Part shown: one piece after another, positions 34,775-43,708 of the stretch
How the letters are laid out: the number at the start of each line of letters is the position of its first letter
How positions within the stretch are numbered: the stretch's first letter is position 1
Source: Sulfurimonas sp. SAG-AH-194-C21
Lineage (GTDB): Bacteria; Campylobacterota; Campylobacteria; Campylobacterales; Sulfurimonadaceae
Length of the DNA stretch: 55,174 nt
NCBI RefSeq assembly: GCF_029215985.1
Contig: NZ_JAEMVC010000011.1
Location: forward strand, 1 to 55,174
Direction: 5' to 3'
Program-made: the position numbers and the translations under genes
Notes under the pieces: model-generated
The model's input: only the letters and a program-made list of their open reading frames with translations
What the model was told of the DNA's origin: nothing
The model's database searches: none

Positions 34775-36487
34775 ATGAGTATTCCTATTTATACTTACGA
34801 TGCTATCATTGTTGGTGCAGGCCTTGCGGGTTGTGCAGCAGCAAGAGAGTTACAAAGTGCAGGTAAAAAAGTTGCTGTAATTACGAAGCTACACCCACTA
34901 AGAAGTCATTCTGGTGCGGCACAAGGTGGAATTAATGCAGCGTTTAGTGATGAAGATAGTGTTGAGCTTCACGAGTTTGATACAGTAAAAGGTTCTGACT
35001 ATTTAGCAGACCAAGATGCTGTTGAGTTTATGTGTTCAAACGCACCTGAAACGATTCGTTGGGTTGAAAAAATGGGTGCTGCGTTTAGTCGTACTGCCGA
35101 TGGTAAAATCGCACAACGTCCTTTTGGTGGACAATCTTCTCCTCGTGCTTGTTATGCAAAAGATAGAACAGGTCTTACACTTTTACAAACTATATATGAG
35201 CAAGCAGCTCGAATAGGTGTTAAGTTTTGGGACGAGTGGTATGCAGCAGACATCATCTATAAAGATGGAAAAGTTTCAGGTGTTATCGCATTTAACATCC
35301 GTGACATGCAAATGGCAATTTTTAATGCTAAGTCTGTAATGTTCGCAACGGGTGGTTATGCTCGTGCTTATAAAATCAACTCAAATGCTCATGCAAATAC
35401 AGGTGATGGTCTAAGTATCGTTGCTCGTCATGGTCTTCCTTTAGAAGATATGGAATTTGTACAGTTTCACCCATCAGGTCTTTCGGGAAATGGTGTTCTT
35501 ATCTCTGAAGCAGCTCGTGGAGAAGGTGGACGCCTTATGAACTCACTTGGTGAGCGTTTCATGGACAAATATGCACCAAATGCAATGGAACTCGCATCTC
35601 GTGATGTTGTTGCTCGTGCTATTTTAAATGAAATCAGAGAAGGTCGTGGTTGTGGTCCAAGAAAAGATGCTGTTTACTTAGATGTAACGCATTTAGGAAA
35701 AGAACTTATTATGTCAAGACTTCCTGAGCTTCGTGAGTTAGCTATTACTTTTCTCGGTCTTGACATGATTAAAGAGCCTATACTTATCTCAGCTACGGCA
35801 CACTACTCTATGGGTGGTATTCCGGTAAATATCGCTGGTAATGTTCGTCTTAACAATGATGAACTTATCGAAGGTTTTTATGCAGCTGGTGAGTGTGCTT
35901 GTGTATCTGTTCACGGTGCAAACCGTCTTGGTGCAAACTCAGTTCTTGAAGCACTTCTTTTTGGTCGATTTGTTGGTAAAACAATGGCTAGTGAGATTGA
36001 TGCGATTGAACTTCGTGTTGCTACTGAGGATGATGCATCAACTGCGCTTGCAGAAATCAACTGGGCTCTAACTAACAACGGTTCTGAAAAAGTTCCAACA
36101 CTTAGAGAAGAGCTACAACAAAGTATGACTAAAAATGCAGGTGCGTTTAGAACAAAAGAGACTCTTGATACAGTTATCGCTAAAATCAAAGAGCTTCGTG
36201 GACGTTTTCAAAACATCCGTATCAAAGACAAGTCAAAAGTATTTAACACTGAACTTCAAGAAGCTCTTGAGTTTGGACATATGCTTGACTACTCTATGTT
36301 TATCGTAGAGTCTGCTGTTGCAAGAAAAGAGAGTCGTGGTGCTCACTTTAGAGAAGATTTTGACACTCGTAATGATGATAATTTCTTACAACACACAATG
36401 GCATATATGGATAAAGATGGTAACATCAAACTAGATTACATGGATGTTGTTTTAGGCAAACATGAGCTTAGAGCTAGAACTTACTAA
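34775..36487 (+). CDS. sdhA: succinate dehydrogenase/fumarate reductase flavoprotein, type E (non-classical)
   Basis: The 570-residue flavoprotein interconverts succinate and fumarate. FAD site: AIIVGAGLAGCAAARELQ. The covalent-FAD His is in RSHSGAAQGGINAAF. Further signatures are FVQFHPSG, EAARGEGGRL, HYSMGGIPVN and GANRLGANSVLEAL. There is no Tat signal, so unlike the periplasmic MfrA of Wolinella and Campylobacter it should be cytoplasmic. It is followed by sdhB and a CCG-domain subunit, the layout called SdhABE. Confidence 0.95.
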   Translation: MSIPIYTYDAIIVGAGLAGCAAARELQSAGKKVAVITKLHPLRSHSGAAQGGINAAFSDEDSVELHEFDTVKGSDYLADQDAVEFMCSNAPETIRWVEKMGAAFSRTADGKIAQRPFGGQSSPRACYAKDRTGLTLLQTIYEQAARIGVKFWDEWYAADIIYKDGKVSGVIAFNIRDMQMAIFNAKSVMFATGGYARAYKINSNAHANTGDGLSIVARHGLPLEDMEFVQFHPSGLSGNGVLISEAARGEGGRLMNSLGERFMDKYAPNAMELASRDVVARAILNEIREGRGCGPRKDAVYLDVTHLGKELIMSRLPELRELAITFLGLDMIKEPILISATAHYSMGGIPVNIAGNVRLNNDELIEGFYAAGECACVSVHGANRLGANSVLEALLFGRFVGKTMASEIDAIELRVATEDDASTALAEINWALTNNGSEKVPTLREELQQSMTKNAGAFRTKETLDTVIAKIKELRGRFQNIRIKDKSKVFNTELQEALEFGHMLDYSMFIVESAVARKESRGAHFREDFDTRNDDNFLQHTMAYMDKDGNIKLDYMDVVLGKHELRARTY

Positions 36488-36504
36488 AAGAGGAATAGAA
36501 ACTT

Positions 36505-37482
36505 ATGAGTACAAATGCAATAACTACACAAAAAGTAAACTTCAATGTATTTCGTTTTAATGCTGATGAAGACTATCTTCCATACTACGAAGATTATTCT
36601 ATGGATGTTACTTCTGAAGAAGTTGTTTTAGACATCTTAAACAGAATTAAATGGGACCACGATGGAAGTTTTTCATATAGAAGATCTTGTCGCCACGGTA
36701 TCTGTGGAACATGTGCTATCAAGGTAAACGGTCGTGTAACTCTTGCTTGTAAAGAGTCTATGACTGACATGATTGAAGTATTTGGTAACGAGCTTGTTAT
36801 CGAGCCACTTAGTAAAAAACGTGCTATCAAAGATATGATCATTGATAAGGCTGATTTCTGGGAAAAGCATGAACAAGTAACTCCTTATCTCGATACAGAG
36901 ATTGATGAAGCTCCAACTGCTGAAAATCTTGTAACACCAGCCCAGGCTGATGCACTAGACGAAGCTGACTTATGTATTCAGTGTGGTGCTTGTCACTATG
37001 CTTGTCCTGTTGTTGAGATTAGTGATGACTTTATGGGACCTGCTGCGTTTGCAGCTGCTTATAGATTTGAAGCTGATGTTCGTGATGGTAATGAGTCAAG
37101 ACTTACAGATGTGAACAAAATGGGTTCAGGTGTTTGGGACTGTGTGAAATGTTTTGAATGTGCTGAGGCATGTCCAAAAGAGATTAACCCAATTGAGAAA
37201 ATCGGTAAACTACACAATATGCTTTTCCAATCAGGTAAAGCAGAGTCAAATGTAGCAACACGACATGCTGTTGGTTTTGAGAAATCAATCAAACGTGTTG
37301 GTGTTCTTGATGAGGGTGGTTTAGTTCTTTACTCTGAATTAGCTGGAATCGTAAAACACGTACCAGTTGCACTAAAGATGTTTAGTAAAGGTAAAATTGT
37401 TCCACCATGGGGCATTACAAAATCAGATAACCTTGATGAGATTCAAAAACTTGTAAAATCTTCATCAACTGCAAAGTTCTAG
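36505..37482 (+). CDS. sdhB: succinate dehydrogenase/fumarate reductase iron-sulfur subunit
   Basis: The 325-residue protein carries the [2Fe-2S] ligands in SCRHGICGTCAIKVNGRVTL with the last Cys in LACKES, then CIQCGACHYACPVVEIS and CVKCFECAEACPKEINPIEK for the remaining clusters. It passes electrons from the flavin to the third subunit. It is longer than classical SdhB (about 240), with a C-terminal extension of about 80 residues seen in the E type. It lies 17 nt after sdhA. Confidence 0.95.
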   Translation: MSTNAITTQKVNFNVFRFNADEDYLPYYEDYSMDVTSEEVVLDILNRIKWDHDGSFSYRRSCRHGICGTCAIKVNGRVTLACKESMTDMIEVFGNELVIEPLSKKRAIKDMIIDKADFWEKHEQVTPYLDTEIDEAPTAENLVTPAQADALDEADLCIQCGACHYACPVVEISDDFMGPAAFAAAYRFEADVRDGNESRLTDVNKMGSGVWDCVKCFECAEACPKEINPIEKIGKLHNMLFQSGKAESNVATRHAVGFEKSIKRVGVLDEGGLVLYSELAGIVKHVPVALKMFSKGKIVPPWGITKSDNLDEIQKLVKSSSTAKF

Positions 37483-37491
37483 GAGTAGATA

Positions 37492-38373
37492 ATGGGAAAA
37501 TTAAAATACGCACTTTTTACGGGATGTACTGCTAAACAAAGTACACCTGAGCAAATGATGTCAACTATGGCAGTTGCTGAGAAACTTGACATCGAACTAA
37601 TCGAGTTAACAGAAGCTTCATGTTGTGGAGCTTCTCACTTACAAGATTATGATGACTTTTTATCTCTAGTTTTAAATGCTAGAAATATCGCTTATGCAGA
37701 AAAACATGACCTTACTATGGTTACTATCTGTAATACTTGCCAACTTAATACTGCTATGACTAAGCACCGTTTAGACAATAATGCAGACCTTAAGAAGAGA
37801 GTAAATGAAAAGCTTGAAGAAGTTGGATTAGTGTATGCAGGTACATCTAAAATCACTCACTTTTTATATGCTATCATTGATGACTTTGGTCTTGATAAAC
37901 TCAAAGAGATGGTAGTTACACCACTTAGCCAGTTTAACATTGCACCTTTTTATGGTTGTCACAACATCCGTCCTTCAGAGCTTCAAAATGAAACTCATGA
38001 TACTCCGGAAAATCCTTACAACCCTTCTTCACTTGATGATTTAATTATCGCTTGTGGTGGTCAAACTGTTGATTATGAAGAAAAAAATAAATGTTGTGGT
38101 TTCCATGCAGAGCTTCAATCACCAAAAGTTGCTGCTACTCTAACTGGAAATGCAATTGCTGGTGCAATGGATGGTAATGCTGACTGGATGGTTACTCCAT
38201 GTCCACTCTGTCACCTTAAACTTGACACTCAAACAGGTCATGCATCTCATGCAATAGGACGTGAAGTTTCACTTCCTGTTCTTCATATGCAACAGATGAT
38301 AGGTTTGGCACTTGGTTGTCCTCCTGAAACATTAGGAATGAAACACCATGTTACAAAAGTAGACTTCGTTTAA
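37492..38373 (+). CDS. sdhE: CCG-domain (HdrB-like) subunit SdhE
   Basis: The 293-residue protein has two cysteine-rich CCG domains like HdrB: GCTAKQSTPEQ with ASCCGASHLQD, and FYGCHNIRPSE, KCCGFHAELQSP and TPCPLCHLKLD. In type-E complexes this subunit replaces the haem-containing membrane anchor and carries unusual iron-sulfur clusters that pass electrons to or from menaquinone. No transmembrane helix is visible. It follows sdhB after 9 nt. It is unrelated to the E. coli SdhE assembly factor, despite the name. Confidence 0.92.
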   Translation: MGKLKYALFTGCTAKQSTPEQMMSTMAVAEKLDIELIELTEASCCGASHLQDYDDFLSLVLNARNIAYAEKHDLTMVTICNTCQLNTAMTKHRLDNNADLKKRVNEKLEEVGLVYAGTSKITHFLYAIIDDFGLDKLKEMVVTPLSQFNIAPFYGCHNIRPSELQNETHDTPENPYNPSSLDDLIIACGGQTVDYEEKNKCCGFHAELQSPKVAATLTGNAIAGAMDGNADWMVTPCPLCHLKLDTQTGHASHAIGREVSLPVLHMQQMIGLALGCPPETLGMKHHVTKVDFV

Positions 38374-38388
38374 TCTACTCTCCCCTTC

Positions 38389-38406
38389 CCGCTTTTGCGG
38401 GAAACC
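38389..38406. terminator. GC-rich hairpin after sdhE
   Basis: TTCCCGC-TTTT-GCGGGAA forms a perfect 7-bp stem with a 4-base loop just after the sdhE stop. No T-run follows on the plus strand, so it may slow or protect the message end rather than terminate alone. It lies 45 nt before the xth start. Confidence 0.5.
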
Positions 38407-38450
38407 TTCAATCTTCACACTCACAAAATAACTTTAACAACGGAGACAAT

Positions 38451-39227
38451 ATGTCAGATTCAATAGAAATAATCTCGTGGAATGTCAATGGAATTCGTGC
38501 TATACACACTAAAGAAGCACTTAAATGGATAGATGAACGTCAAACTGACATACTTTGTCTCCAAGAGATAAAAGCCCTCCCTGAGCAGATACCTGATGGT
38601 CTATTTGACAAAGAGTATGAAGAACTTACTGTAAATTCAGCAGATAAAAAAGGCTACAGTGGAACTGCAACTTTTTCTATGTTAAAGTCAGACTTTAACT
38701 CTACTGACCATCATATTGACACTATGCATGAAGGTCGAATAGTTGAAACACATTACGATGACATAGTACTCTTTAACATCTACTTTCCAAATGGTCAAAA
38801 AAACCAAGAACGTCTTGACTACAAGATGAAGTTTTATGATGATTTACTTACACACTGTGAGAAGTTACGAGAAGAGGGAAAAAGTATAATCATTTGTGGT
38901 GATGTAAATACAGCACATAAAGAGATAGACCTTAAAAACCCAAAAGCAAACTCTAAAACATCTGGATTTTTACCTATTGAACGTGAGTGGATGGACAAAC
39001 TTGTAGAACATGGTTATGTGGACTCGTTTAGATATGTAAATGGAGACGAAGCTGACAGATACAGCTGGTGGTCATACCGTTCAAGTGCAAGAGTAAAAAA
39101 TGTAGGCTGGAGAATAGACTACTTCTTCATAAGTGAAGACTTATGTGAATCTCTTGAAGATGCTTTTATACTCGACTATATAACTGGTTCAGACCATTGT
39201 CCAGTTGGAATTCGTTTAGCTATATAA
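38451..39227 (+). CDS. xth: exodeoxyribonuclease III (AP endonuclease)
   Basis: The 258-residue enzyme cuts DNA 5' to abasic sites in base-excision repair. Visible are SWNVNGIRA, the metal Glu in ILCLQEIKALPEQ, IYFPNGQ, GDVNTAHKEIDL with the catalytic Asp/Asn, and the C-terminal ITGSDHCPVGIRL. Full length. CGGAGA stands before the ATG. Confidence 0.96.
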   Translation: MSDSIEIISWNVNGIRAIHTKEALKWIDERQTDILCLQEIKALPEQIPDGLFDKEYEELTVNSADKKGYSGTATFSMLKSDFNSTDHHIDTMHEGRIVETHYDDIVLFNIYFPNGQKNQERLDYKMKFYDDLLTHCEKLREEGKSIIICGDVNTAHKEIDLKNPKANSKTSGFLPIEREWMDKLVEHGYVDSFRYVNGDEADRYSWWSYRSSARVKNVGWRIDYFFISEDLCESLEDAFILDYITGSDHCPVGIRLAI

Positions 39228-39250
39228 AAACTATTTAAAAAAGGATTATT

Positions 39251-39466
39251 ATGGATATGAGTATGCATATGGAAGCTATAAATTTAGTGAAGTCATTAAA
39301 CGGAACATATAAACAAAAAGATAAAGAGATGGTTGTAGAAGTGCTCAAAGAGTACAAAAAATTCAATAACTGTAGTTATCAACATGCTTATGATAAGATG
39401 GTTGAGGGAAACCCCTCGTTCTCTACCTATACTTCTTGGAGACGTAAATTAGAGAACGTAACATAA
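39251..39466 (+). CDS. small protein of 71 residues, unknown
   Basis: AAGGA lies 7 nt before ATG 39251. The product (MDMSMHMEAINLVKSLNGTY...) is basic and helical, with a C-terminal YTSWRRKLE that might contact nucleic acid, though no fold is recognised. Two further in-frame ATGs within the first seven codons leave the exact start open. It is convergent with the 44-residue gene, 3 nt apart. Confidence 0.65.
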   Translation: MDMSMHMEAINLVKSLNGTYKQKDKEMVVEVLKEYKKFNNCSYQHAYDKMVEGNPSFSTYTSWRRKLENVT

Positions 39467-39469
39467 GTT

Positions 39470-39604
39470 TTACTGACCATACATTACAATATAGGTAGCA
39501 GCTGCAATAAAACACATAATGAAAGTAGCTGCAATAATTTTTCCACTACTTGCATTCTCTTTATCTCTTTTTGCTTTTTCTTCTAAATATTCTTGACTTG
39601 GCAT
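39470..39604 (-). CDS. small membrane protein of 44 residues
   Basis: A 45-codon frame starts with ATG at 39604, with AAGGA 6 nt upstream, and ends at TAA 39470. The product has a charged N-terminus (MPSQEYLEEKAKRDKEN) and one hydrophobic helix (IIAATFIMCFIAAATYIVMY). This is the form of a single-pass membrane microprotein. No family is recognised. Its place after the OMP85-like gene (36 nt upstream) suggests nothing specific. Confidence 0.65.
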   Translation of the reverse strand: MPSQEYLEEKAKRDKENASSGKIIAATFIMCFIAAATYIVMYGQ

Positions 39605-39640
39605 TTAATTTCCTTTGATTTAATTTTTATTCTAACTATT

Positions 39641-40966
39641 TTAAAATGGCTGTTTAACCATTACCCACATACTAGATCCCTCATCTCCAAACGCCATCTC
39701 AAAACGCACAGGAATGTTAGCAGCTAAAGCTCTGATACTAAAACCTATATCATACTTTAAGTCCTTAGTAAGTGTCACTAAGTTGTACTCAGGTGCAACG
39801 CGACCAGCTTCAGCAAAAAGAACTGTCTGAAACCACTCTATGGGAATTGGATTCCAATCTTGGTTATGCATAGGGTTAAGCTCTGGTATCAGTCTATACT
39901 CTAATGCACCATATATAGCGGCCTTATCACTAAAACGGTTCATATCATAGGCACGCATTCTATTATATCCACCCAGTCTAGCACCTTCCCACATTGGTGG
40001 TTGATTTTTATTTAAGTTTGCAAGTCCTATAGTTTCATCCGTTTTCCATGATGGGGAATATGCAGTCCAAGCAGTAAGTGCAAGAACATTTTGCCTAGAC
40101 CAAGAAAAATTTGGTAGTTCAAAATAGTGAGAGTATTCTGCTTCAAGAGCAGTCCAACTTTGAGAAGAGTTCGCCCATCCAAAATCACTCGCAAACTCAA
40201 GTTTCATATTGTAACCACGAGATGGATTATCTGTATAGTCTGTATTATCATGTTCAAGATAGAACTTTAAACCATTCGTATTTAAAGAGGGCTCCTCAGT
40301 AAACTTATCTGCTGTTAATTTATTATAAAAGTATTTAGTTCCAAAAAGAGTTTGACCCGTTACAAAAGGTAAACCATTACCCTTAGAATCCCTATTTACT
40401 GCTATACCACGGCTAAGTCTTATTGTCGGAGTGATAGTTTTTTTACCCTCTCCAAAAGGGAGTACAAATCTAAAATCTACATTTGCCCAGTTATTAAAAC
40501 CCTGTGTTTGAAGAGGAGAAGTCCCTAGAATATTGTCTTCATCAATATTTCGTACAGAATCATTACTTCCATCAAGATAGAGCCTTTGGTTTGGATAATA
40601 AGCATATGAACCAAGAAATGAGATAAACATTCTATTTGAAAAAGAGGGTTTATAACCACTTATGGCTAAAAAAAGACCTTGAGAACGTGCTGTTTGCTCA
40701 GAGGAACCTAATGCAGTGATATTTCGGACAGGGACATCTGCTCCTGCAAAAACTGTAGCAATAATTGTCATCTGCGGTTGTATAAAACCATTAAAAATTC
40801 CAACAACTCCGGCAGTTAAACCTATGCTATCAGAGCTAAAGACATAAGGAAGTGCAATCCAAATCGAGTTTTCACCACTACTATTAACATCTCGTACAAT
40901 AAACTCAGTTGCAAATAAATTACTAGCAACTACGAATACATACAAAGAAGTTAACAAATGTTTCAT
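39641..40966 (-). CDS. OMP85/BamA-like outer-membrane barrel without POTRA domains
   Basis: The 441-residue protein has a signal peptide (MKHLLTSLYVFVVASNLFA) and then alternating amphipathic strands that fit the surface-antigen (D15) barrel. The conserved loop is GARLGGYNRMRAYDMNRF, a variant of the VRGY/F motif, and the C-terminus ends in aromatic Phe (VMVKQPF) as outer-membrane barrels do. There is no POTRA domain before the barrel, so it is not BamA itself. Its cargo is unknown. It starts 5 nt after the mogA stop. Confidence 0.82.
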   Translation of the reverse strand: MKHLLTSLYVFVVASNLFATEFIVRDVNSSGENSIWIALPYVFSSDSIGLTAGVVGIFNGFIQPQMTIIATVFAGADVPVRNITALGSSEQTARSQGLFLAISGYKPSFSNRMFISFLGSYAYYPNQRLYLDGSNDSVRNIDEDNILGTSPLQTQGFNNWANVDFRFVLPFGEGKKTITPTIRLSRGIAVNRDSKGNGLPFVTGQTLFGTKYFYNKLTADKFTEEPSLNTNGLKFYLEHDNTDYTDNPSRGYNMKLEFASDFGWANSSQSWTALEAEYSHYFELPNFSWSRQNVLALTAWTAYSPSWKTDETIGLANLNKNQPPMWEGARLGGYNRMRAYDMNRFSDKAAIYGALEYRLIPELNPMHNQDWNPIPIEWFQTVLFAEAGRVAPEYNLVTLTKDLKYDIGFSIRALAANIPVRFEMAFGDEGSSMWVMVKQPF

Positions 40967-40971
40967 AATGA

Positions 40972-41505
40972 CTACTTTGCTTTTGGTCTAAATGCTTTTA
41001 TAACATTTTCGTTCGTTACCATAAATGGGCCTTCAAGTAAATCTATGCAGTAAGGAACAGCTGGAAAAACTGCATCTAAACACTCACGAATAGACTTTGG
41101 TTTTCCAGGAAGATTAATGATAAGAGATTTTCCTCTTATCCCTGCTGTTTGGCGTGAAAGGATAGCCGTAGGAACATACTGTAAGCTTACCTGACGCATA
41201 AGCTCACCAAAACCCGGCATCATCTTCTCACATACATTCTCAGTAGCCTCAGGTGTTACATCACGAAGTGCAGGACCTGTTCCACCAGTTGTTACAACTA
41301 AACAACATCCCTCATCATCACATAATTCTTTCATAGTATTTTCTAATATATCTTGCTCATCAGGAATACATCTATAAACGATCTCAAATTCACTCTCTAA
41401 GTAGTCTTTCATAGTATCTTGGATAGCCACACCCGATATATCTTCATATATACCCTTACTCGCTCTATCACTTGCTGTTATTACACCTATTTTAATTTCA
41501 CTCAT
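40972..41505 (-). CDS. mog: molybdopterin adenylyltransferase
   Basis: The 177-residue protein activates molybdopterin by adenylation before molybdenum insertion. Signatures are GVITASDRASKGIYEDISG, VVTTGGTGPALRDVTPEAT, and GKSLIINLPGKPKSIRECL. MoaB is a close relative with the same fold; the DVTPEAT form fits either. It lies between bioV and the OMP85-like gene. Confidence 0.93.
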   Translation of the reverse strand: MSEIKIGVITASDRASKGIYEDISGVAIQDTMKDYLESEFEIVYRCIPDEQDILENTMKELCDDEGCCLVVTTGGTGPALRDVTPEATENVCEKMMPGFGELMRQVSLQYVPTAILSRQTAGIRGKSLIINLPGKPKSIRECLDAVFPAVPYCIDLLEGPFMVTNENVIKAFRPKAK

Positions 41506-41547
41506 TTTTATTATTCCTTTAATTTATACTATTTATAAAAAACTCTT

Positions 41548-42069
41548 TTATGACACCTGTAAAAAGTGGTTTGCTTCTTTTATATATGTAACTGTAGCTA
41601 CATCTAAAAACAGTTTTCTCGCTTCTTCTACATCTATAATGGCATCGCTACTACCTAGATATACTTCTATCTTTACACCCTTACTTTGTAGTTCTAAAAG
41701 GTCCGGTATACTCCACTGGTATGCTAAAAGTTCTTCAAGATTTTCTTTTGATGTTTTAGTAAACTCAATCTTTCTTTGTGGATACGGCATAAAACAACTT
41801 TTTATAAAGTTTTGCATATATTTTTTTTTATCTTTTGTGTAAGCGAGCATCTGTACACGCTGGAACTTTCCACCCTGCGTTTGAAAAAATACTGGTGAGA
41901 GTAGTTGTAGAGTGTCGACTCGCTTACCCATTTGCACTTGTTCTTGGGCATACTTTAAAGCTTTAATAGACCCATAACTAAAACCACTTACAGTATATGC
42001 ACCATTGTTTAAAAAAGCTTCAAATAGAAATGCTTCATTTTTGAGTGAAAATCCGCTAAAGAACTTCAT
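41548..42069 (-). CDS. bioV: pimeloyl-ACP methyl ester esterase BioV
   Basis: The 173-residue alpha/beta-hydrolase matches BioV, the campylobacterotal replacement for BioH in biotin synthesis. The triad can be read as Ser in VSGFSYGSIKAL, Asp in YLGSSDAIIDVEEA and His in IKEANHFLQVS. It is shorter than other esterases of this fold, as BioV is. Its start overlaps the end of the FtsH-like gene by 14 nt. No other bio gene is in the window. Confidence 0.85.
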   Translation of the reverse strand: MKFFSGFSLKNEAFLFEAFLNNGAYTVSGFSYGSIKALKYAQEQVQMGKRVDTLQLLSPVFFQTQGGKFQRVQMLAYTKDKKKYMQNFIKSCFMPYPQRKIEFTKTSKENLEELLAYQWSIPDLLELQSKGVKIEVYLGSSDAIIDVEEARKLFLDVATVTYIKEANHFLQVS

Positions 42070-43708
42070 CTAATAACTTTCTCACATCTGATTTAGAGAT
42101 ACTTTCTCTCTCTAGTAAAATAGACTCAACACTTTCTAAAGTAGTATGCATAGAGAGGAGTAATGTTTTACACTCTTTATAAAGGTTTTCTAGCATAAGA
42201 TTAGACTCATTTTTCTCAGGAAGTAAAACTGAACCCATTCCATACTCTTGACACATCTTTTGAACTGTCTCTTTTGCCTCACTCAGGTCAGTTACAACAC
42301 TACTTGAATGCTCACCATACTTTATGTCACAAGCAACAGTTCCGGCTAAAAGCATCTGCACCCTTGCTTGGAGTTCTTGTTTGATAAAAGGTTCATTAGT
42401 AGCTGGAGTAAGCTTTTCATTTGAGAGCATTAACTTCTCAAAAGGTATATCAAAGTGTGTTGCAACTGCTACTTTTGCCGCTTGATATGTTATGCGAAAG
42501 GCTTTTTGTTTATCGTTTAGCATCTGAAGTTTTTTCTTTCCAAACATCACTTTATCTTTCACATCGTGAAAATGTTCTATCGTTACATGAAAAGAATTTT
42601 GACGAAGAGAAAGAAGTGCTGCTTCATTTACAAGTGCTGCTAATGCCGCACCATTAAAGCCGACTGTCATATTTGCAACTATTGCTACATCGACTTTATT
42701 TGGTACTTTTGTAAGGTACTTGTTAATTATAGATTCGCGCTCGCGTTTTGTCGGAAGTTCTACAAAAATACGTCTATCAAAACGCCCAGCCCGAAGTAGA
42801 GCTTCATCTAAAACTTCTATCTTGTTTGTAGCCGCTACTACTATAACGCCACTAGAACCCTCAAACCCATCCATCTCTGTAAGAAGCTGGTTGAGTGTGC
42901 CTTCTCGCTCATCACTTCTCTCTCCACCGCGTTTTTTACCCACAGCATCTATTTCATCGATAAATATAATACTTGGAGCATTCTTTTTTGCAGCAGCAAA
43001 GAGTTCATGAACACGTTTTGCACCCATTCCTACATATATCTGAACAAAAGAAGCACCACTTTGATAGTAAAAAGGAACATCCGCTGCGTTTGCCACAGCT
43101 TTTGCTATCATAGTTTTACCAACACCAGGAGGGCCTACGAGTAAAACACCACGAGGCATACGAGCACCAAAGTTTTTATAACGTGCGGGGTTTTTCATAA
43201 AGTCTATAATCTCTTCAAGCTCAATTTTCACATCACTAATGCCACCAATATCATCAAAACTGACATCACTTTTCGTAGCTTCAAGTGACTCGGAACTTGG
43301 AGAAGATGTTTGTGTTGGAGCACTTTTTTCCATACCGTTCATACTAAAGGAGATACCCTCTCTTTTTTGCCAAAAACGAAAAAGAAATGAAACTAAACCT
43401 AAAAAAAGAATAACAAATAATATATAAATAACTACATTGGATTCATTACTTATCTCTACCTTATAATCCACAAACATTCTAGGAGTCACCTGAGAAGAAG
43501 CAATTTTAAAGAGTCCATCTGTAGTTTTTAGATACACATATTCTTTAGAAACTAAGACTTTTTGAACACTTTTTTGTGATAAAATCTCATTTGCTTTAGA
43601 GAGTGTAATAAACTGAGATGTATCCCGAAGAACTGCAAATAGGATAAGTGAAATAATGATAAATGCAGATGCATAAATAACTAAACGATTTACCTTAGAT
43701 GTTTGCAT
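42056..43708 (-). CDS. FtsH-like AAA+ membrane protein lacking the HExxH protease site
   Basis: I choose ATG 43708 (MQTSKVNRLVIY, 550 residues), with GAGGAG 7 nt upstream. Two membrane helices frame a periplasmic domain. The AAA module is intact: GPPGVGKTMIAKAVA (Walker A), IIFIDEIDAVG (Walker B) and LLRAGRFDRRIFVEL (second region of homology). In the C-terminal domain the zinc motif YHEAGH of FtsH is replaced by YQAAKV (nt about 42470-42500), so the metal site is gone, while the distal Asp (VVTDLSEA) remains. It should act as an ATP-driven unfoldase or chaperone, not a protease. I recall a gene of this length in the same place in H. pylori. Confidence 0.9.
   Translation of the reverse strand: MQTSKVNRLVIYASAFIIISLILFAVLRDTSQFITLSKANEILSQKSVQKVLVSKEYVYLKTTDGLFKIASSQVTPRMFVDYKVEISNESNVVIYILFVILFLGLVSFLFRFWQKREGISFSMNGMEKSAPTQTSSPSSESLEATKSDVSFDDIGGISDVKIELEEIIDFMKNPARYKNFGARMPRGVLLVGPPGVGKTMIAKAVANAADVPFYYQSGASFVQIYVGMGAKRVHELFAAAKKNAPSIIFIDEIDAVGKKRGGERSDEREGTLNQLLTEMDGFEGSSGVIVVAATNKIEVLDEALLRAGRFDRRIFVELPTKRERESIINKYLTKVPNKVDVAIVANMTVGFNGAALAALVNEAALLSLRQNSFHVTIEHFHDVKDKVMFGKKKLQMLNDKQKAFRITYQAAKVAVATHFDIPFEKLMLSNEKLTPATNEPFIKQELQARVQMLLAGTVACDIKYGEHSSSVVTDLSEAKETVQKMCQEYGMGSVLLPEKNESNLMLENLYKECKTLLLSMHTTLESVESILLERESISKSDVRKLLDEVL

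Noticed and set aside
38389..38406. Hairpin as a full intrinsic terminator for sdhABE
   Set aside because: No T-run follows the stem on the plus strand, so I list it only as terminator-like.
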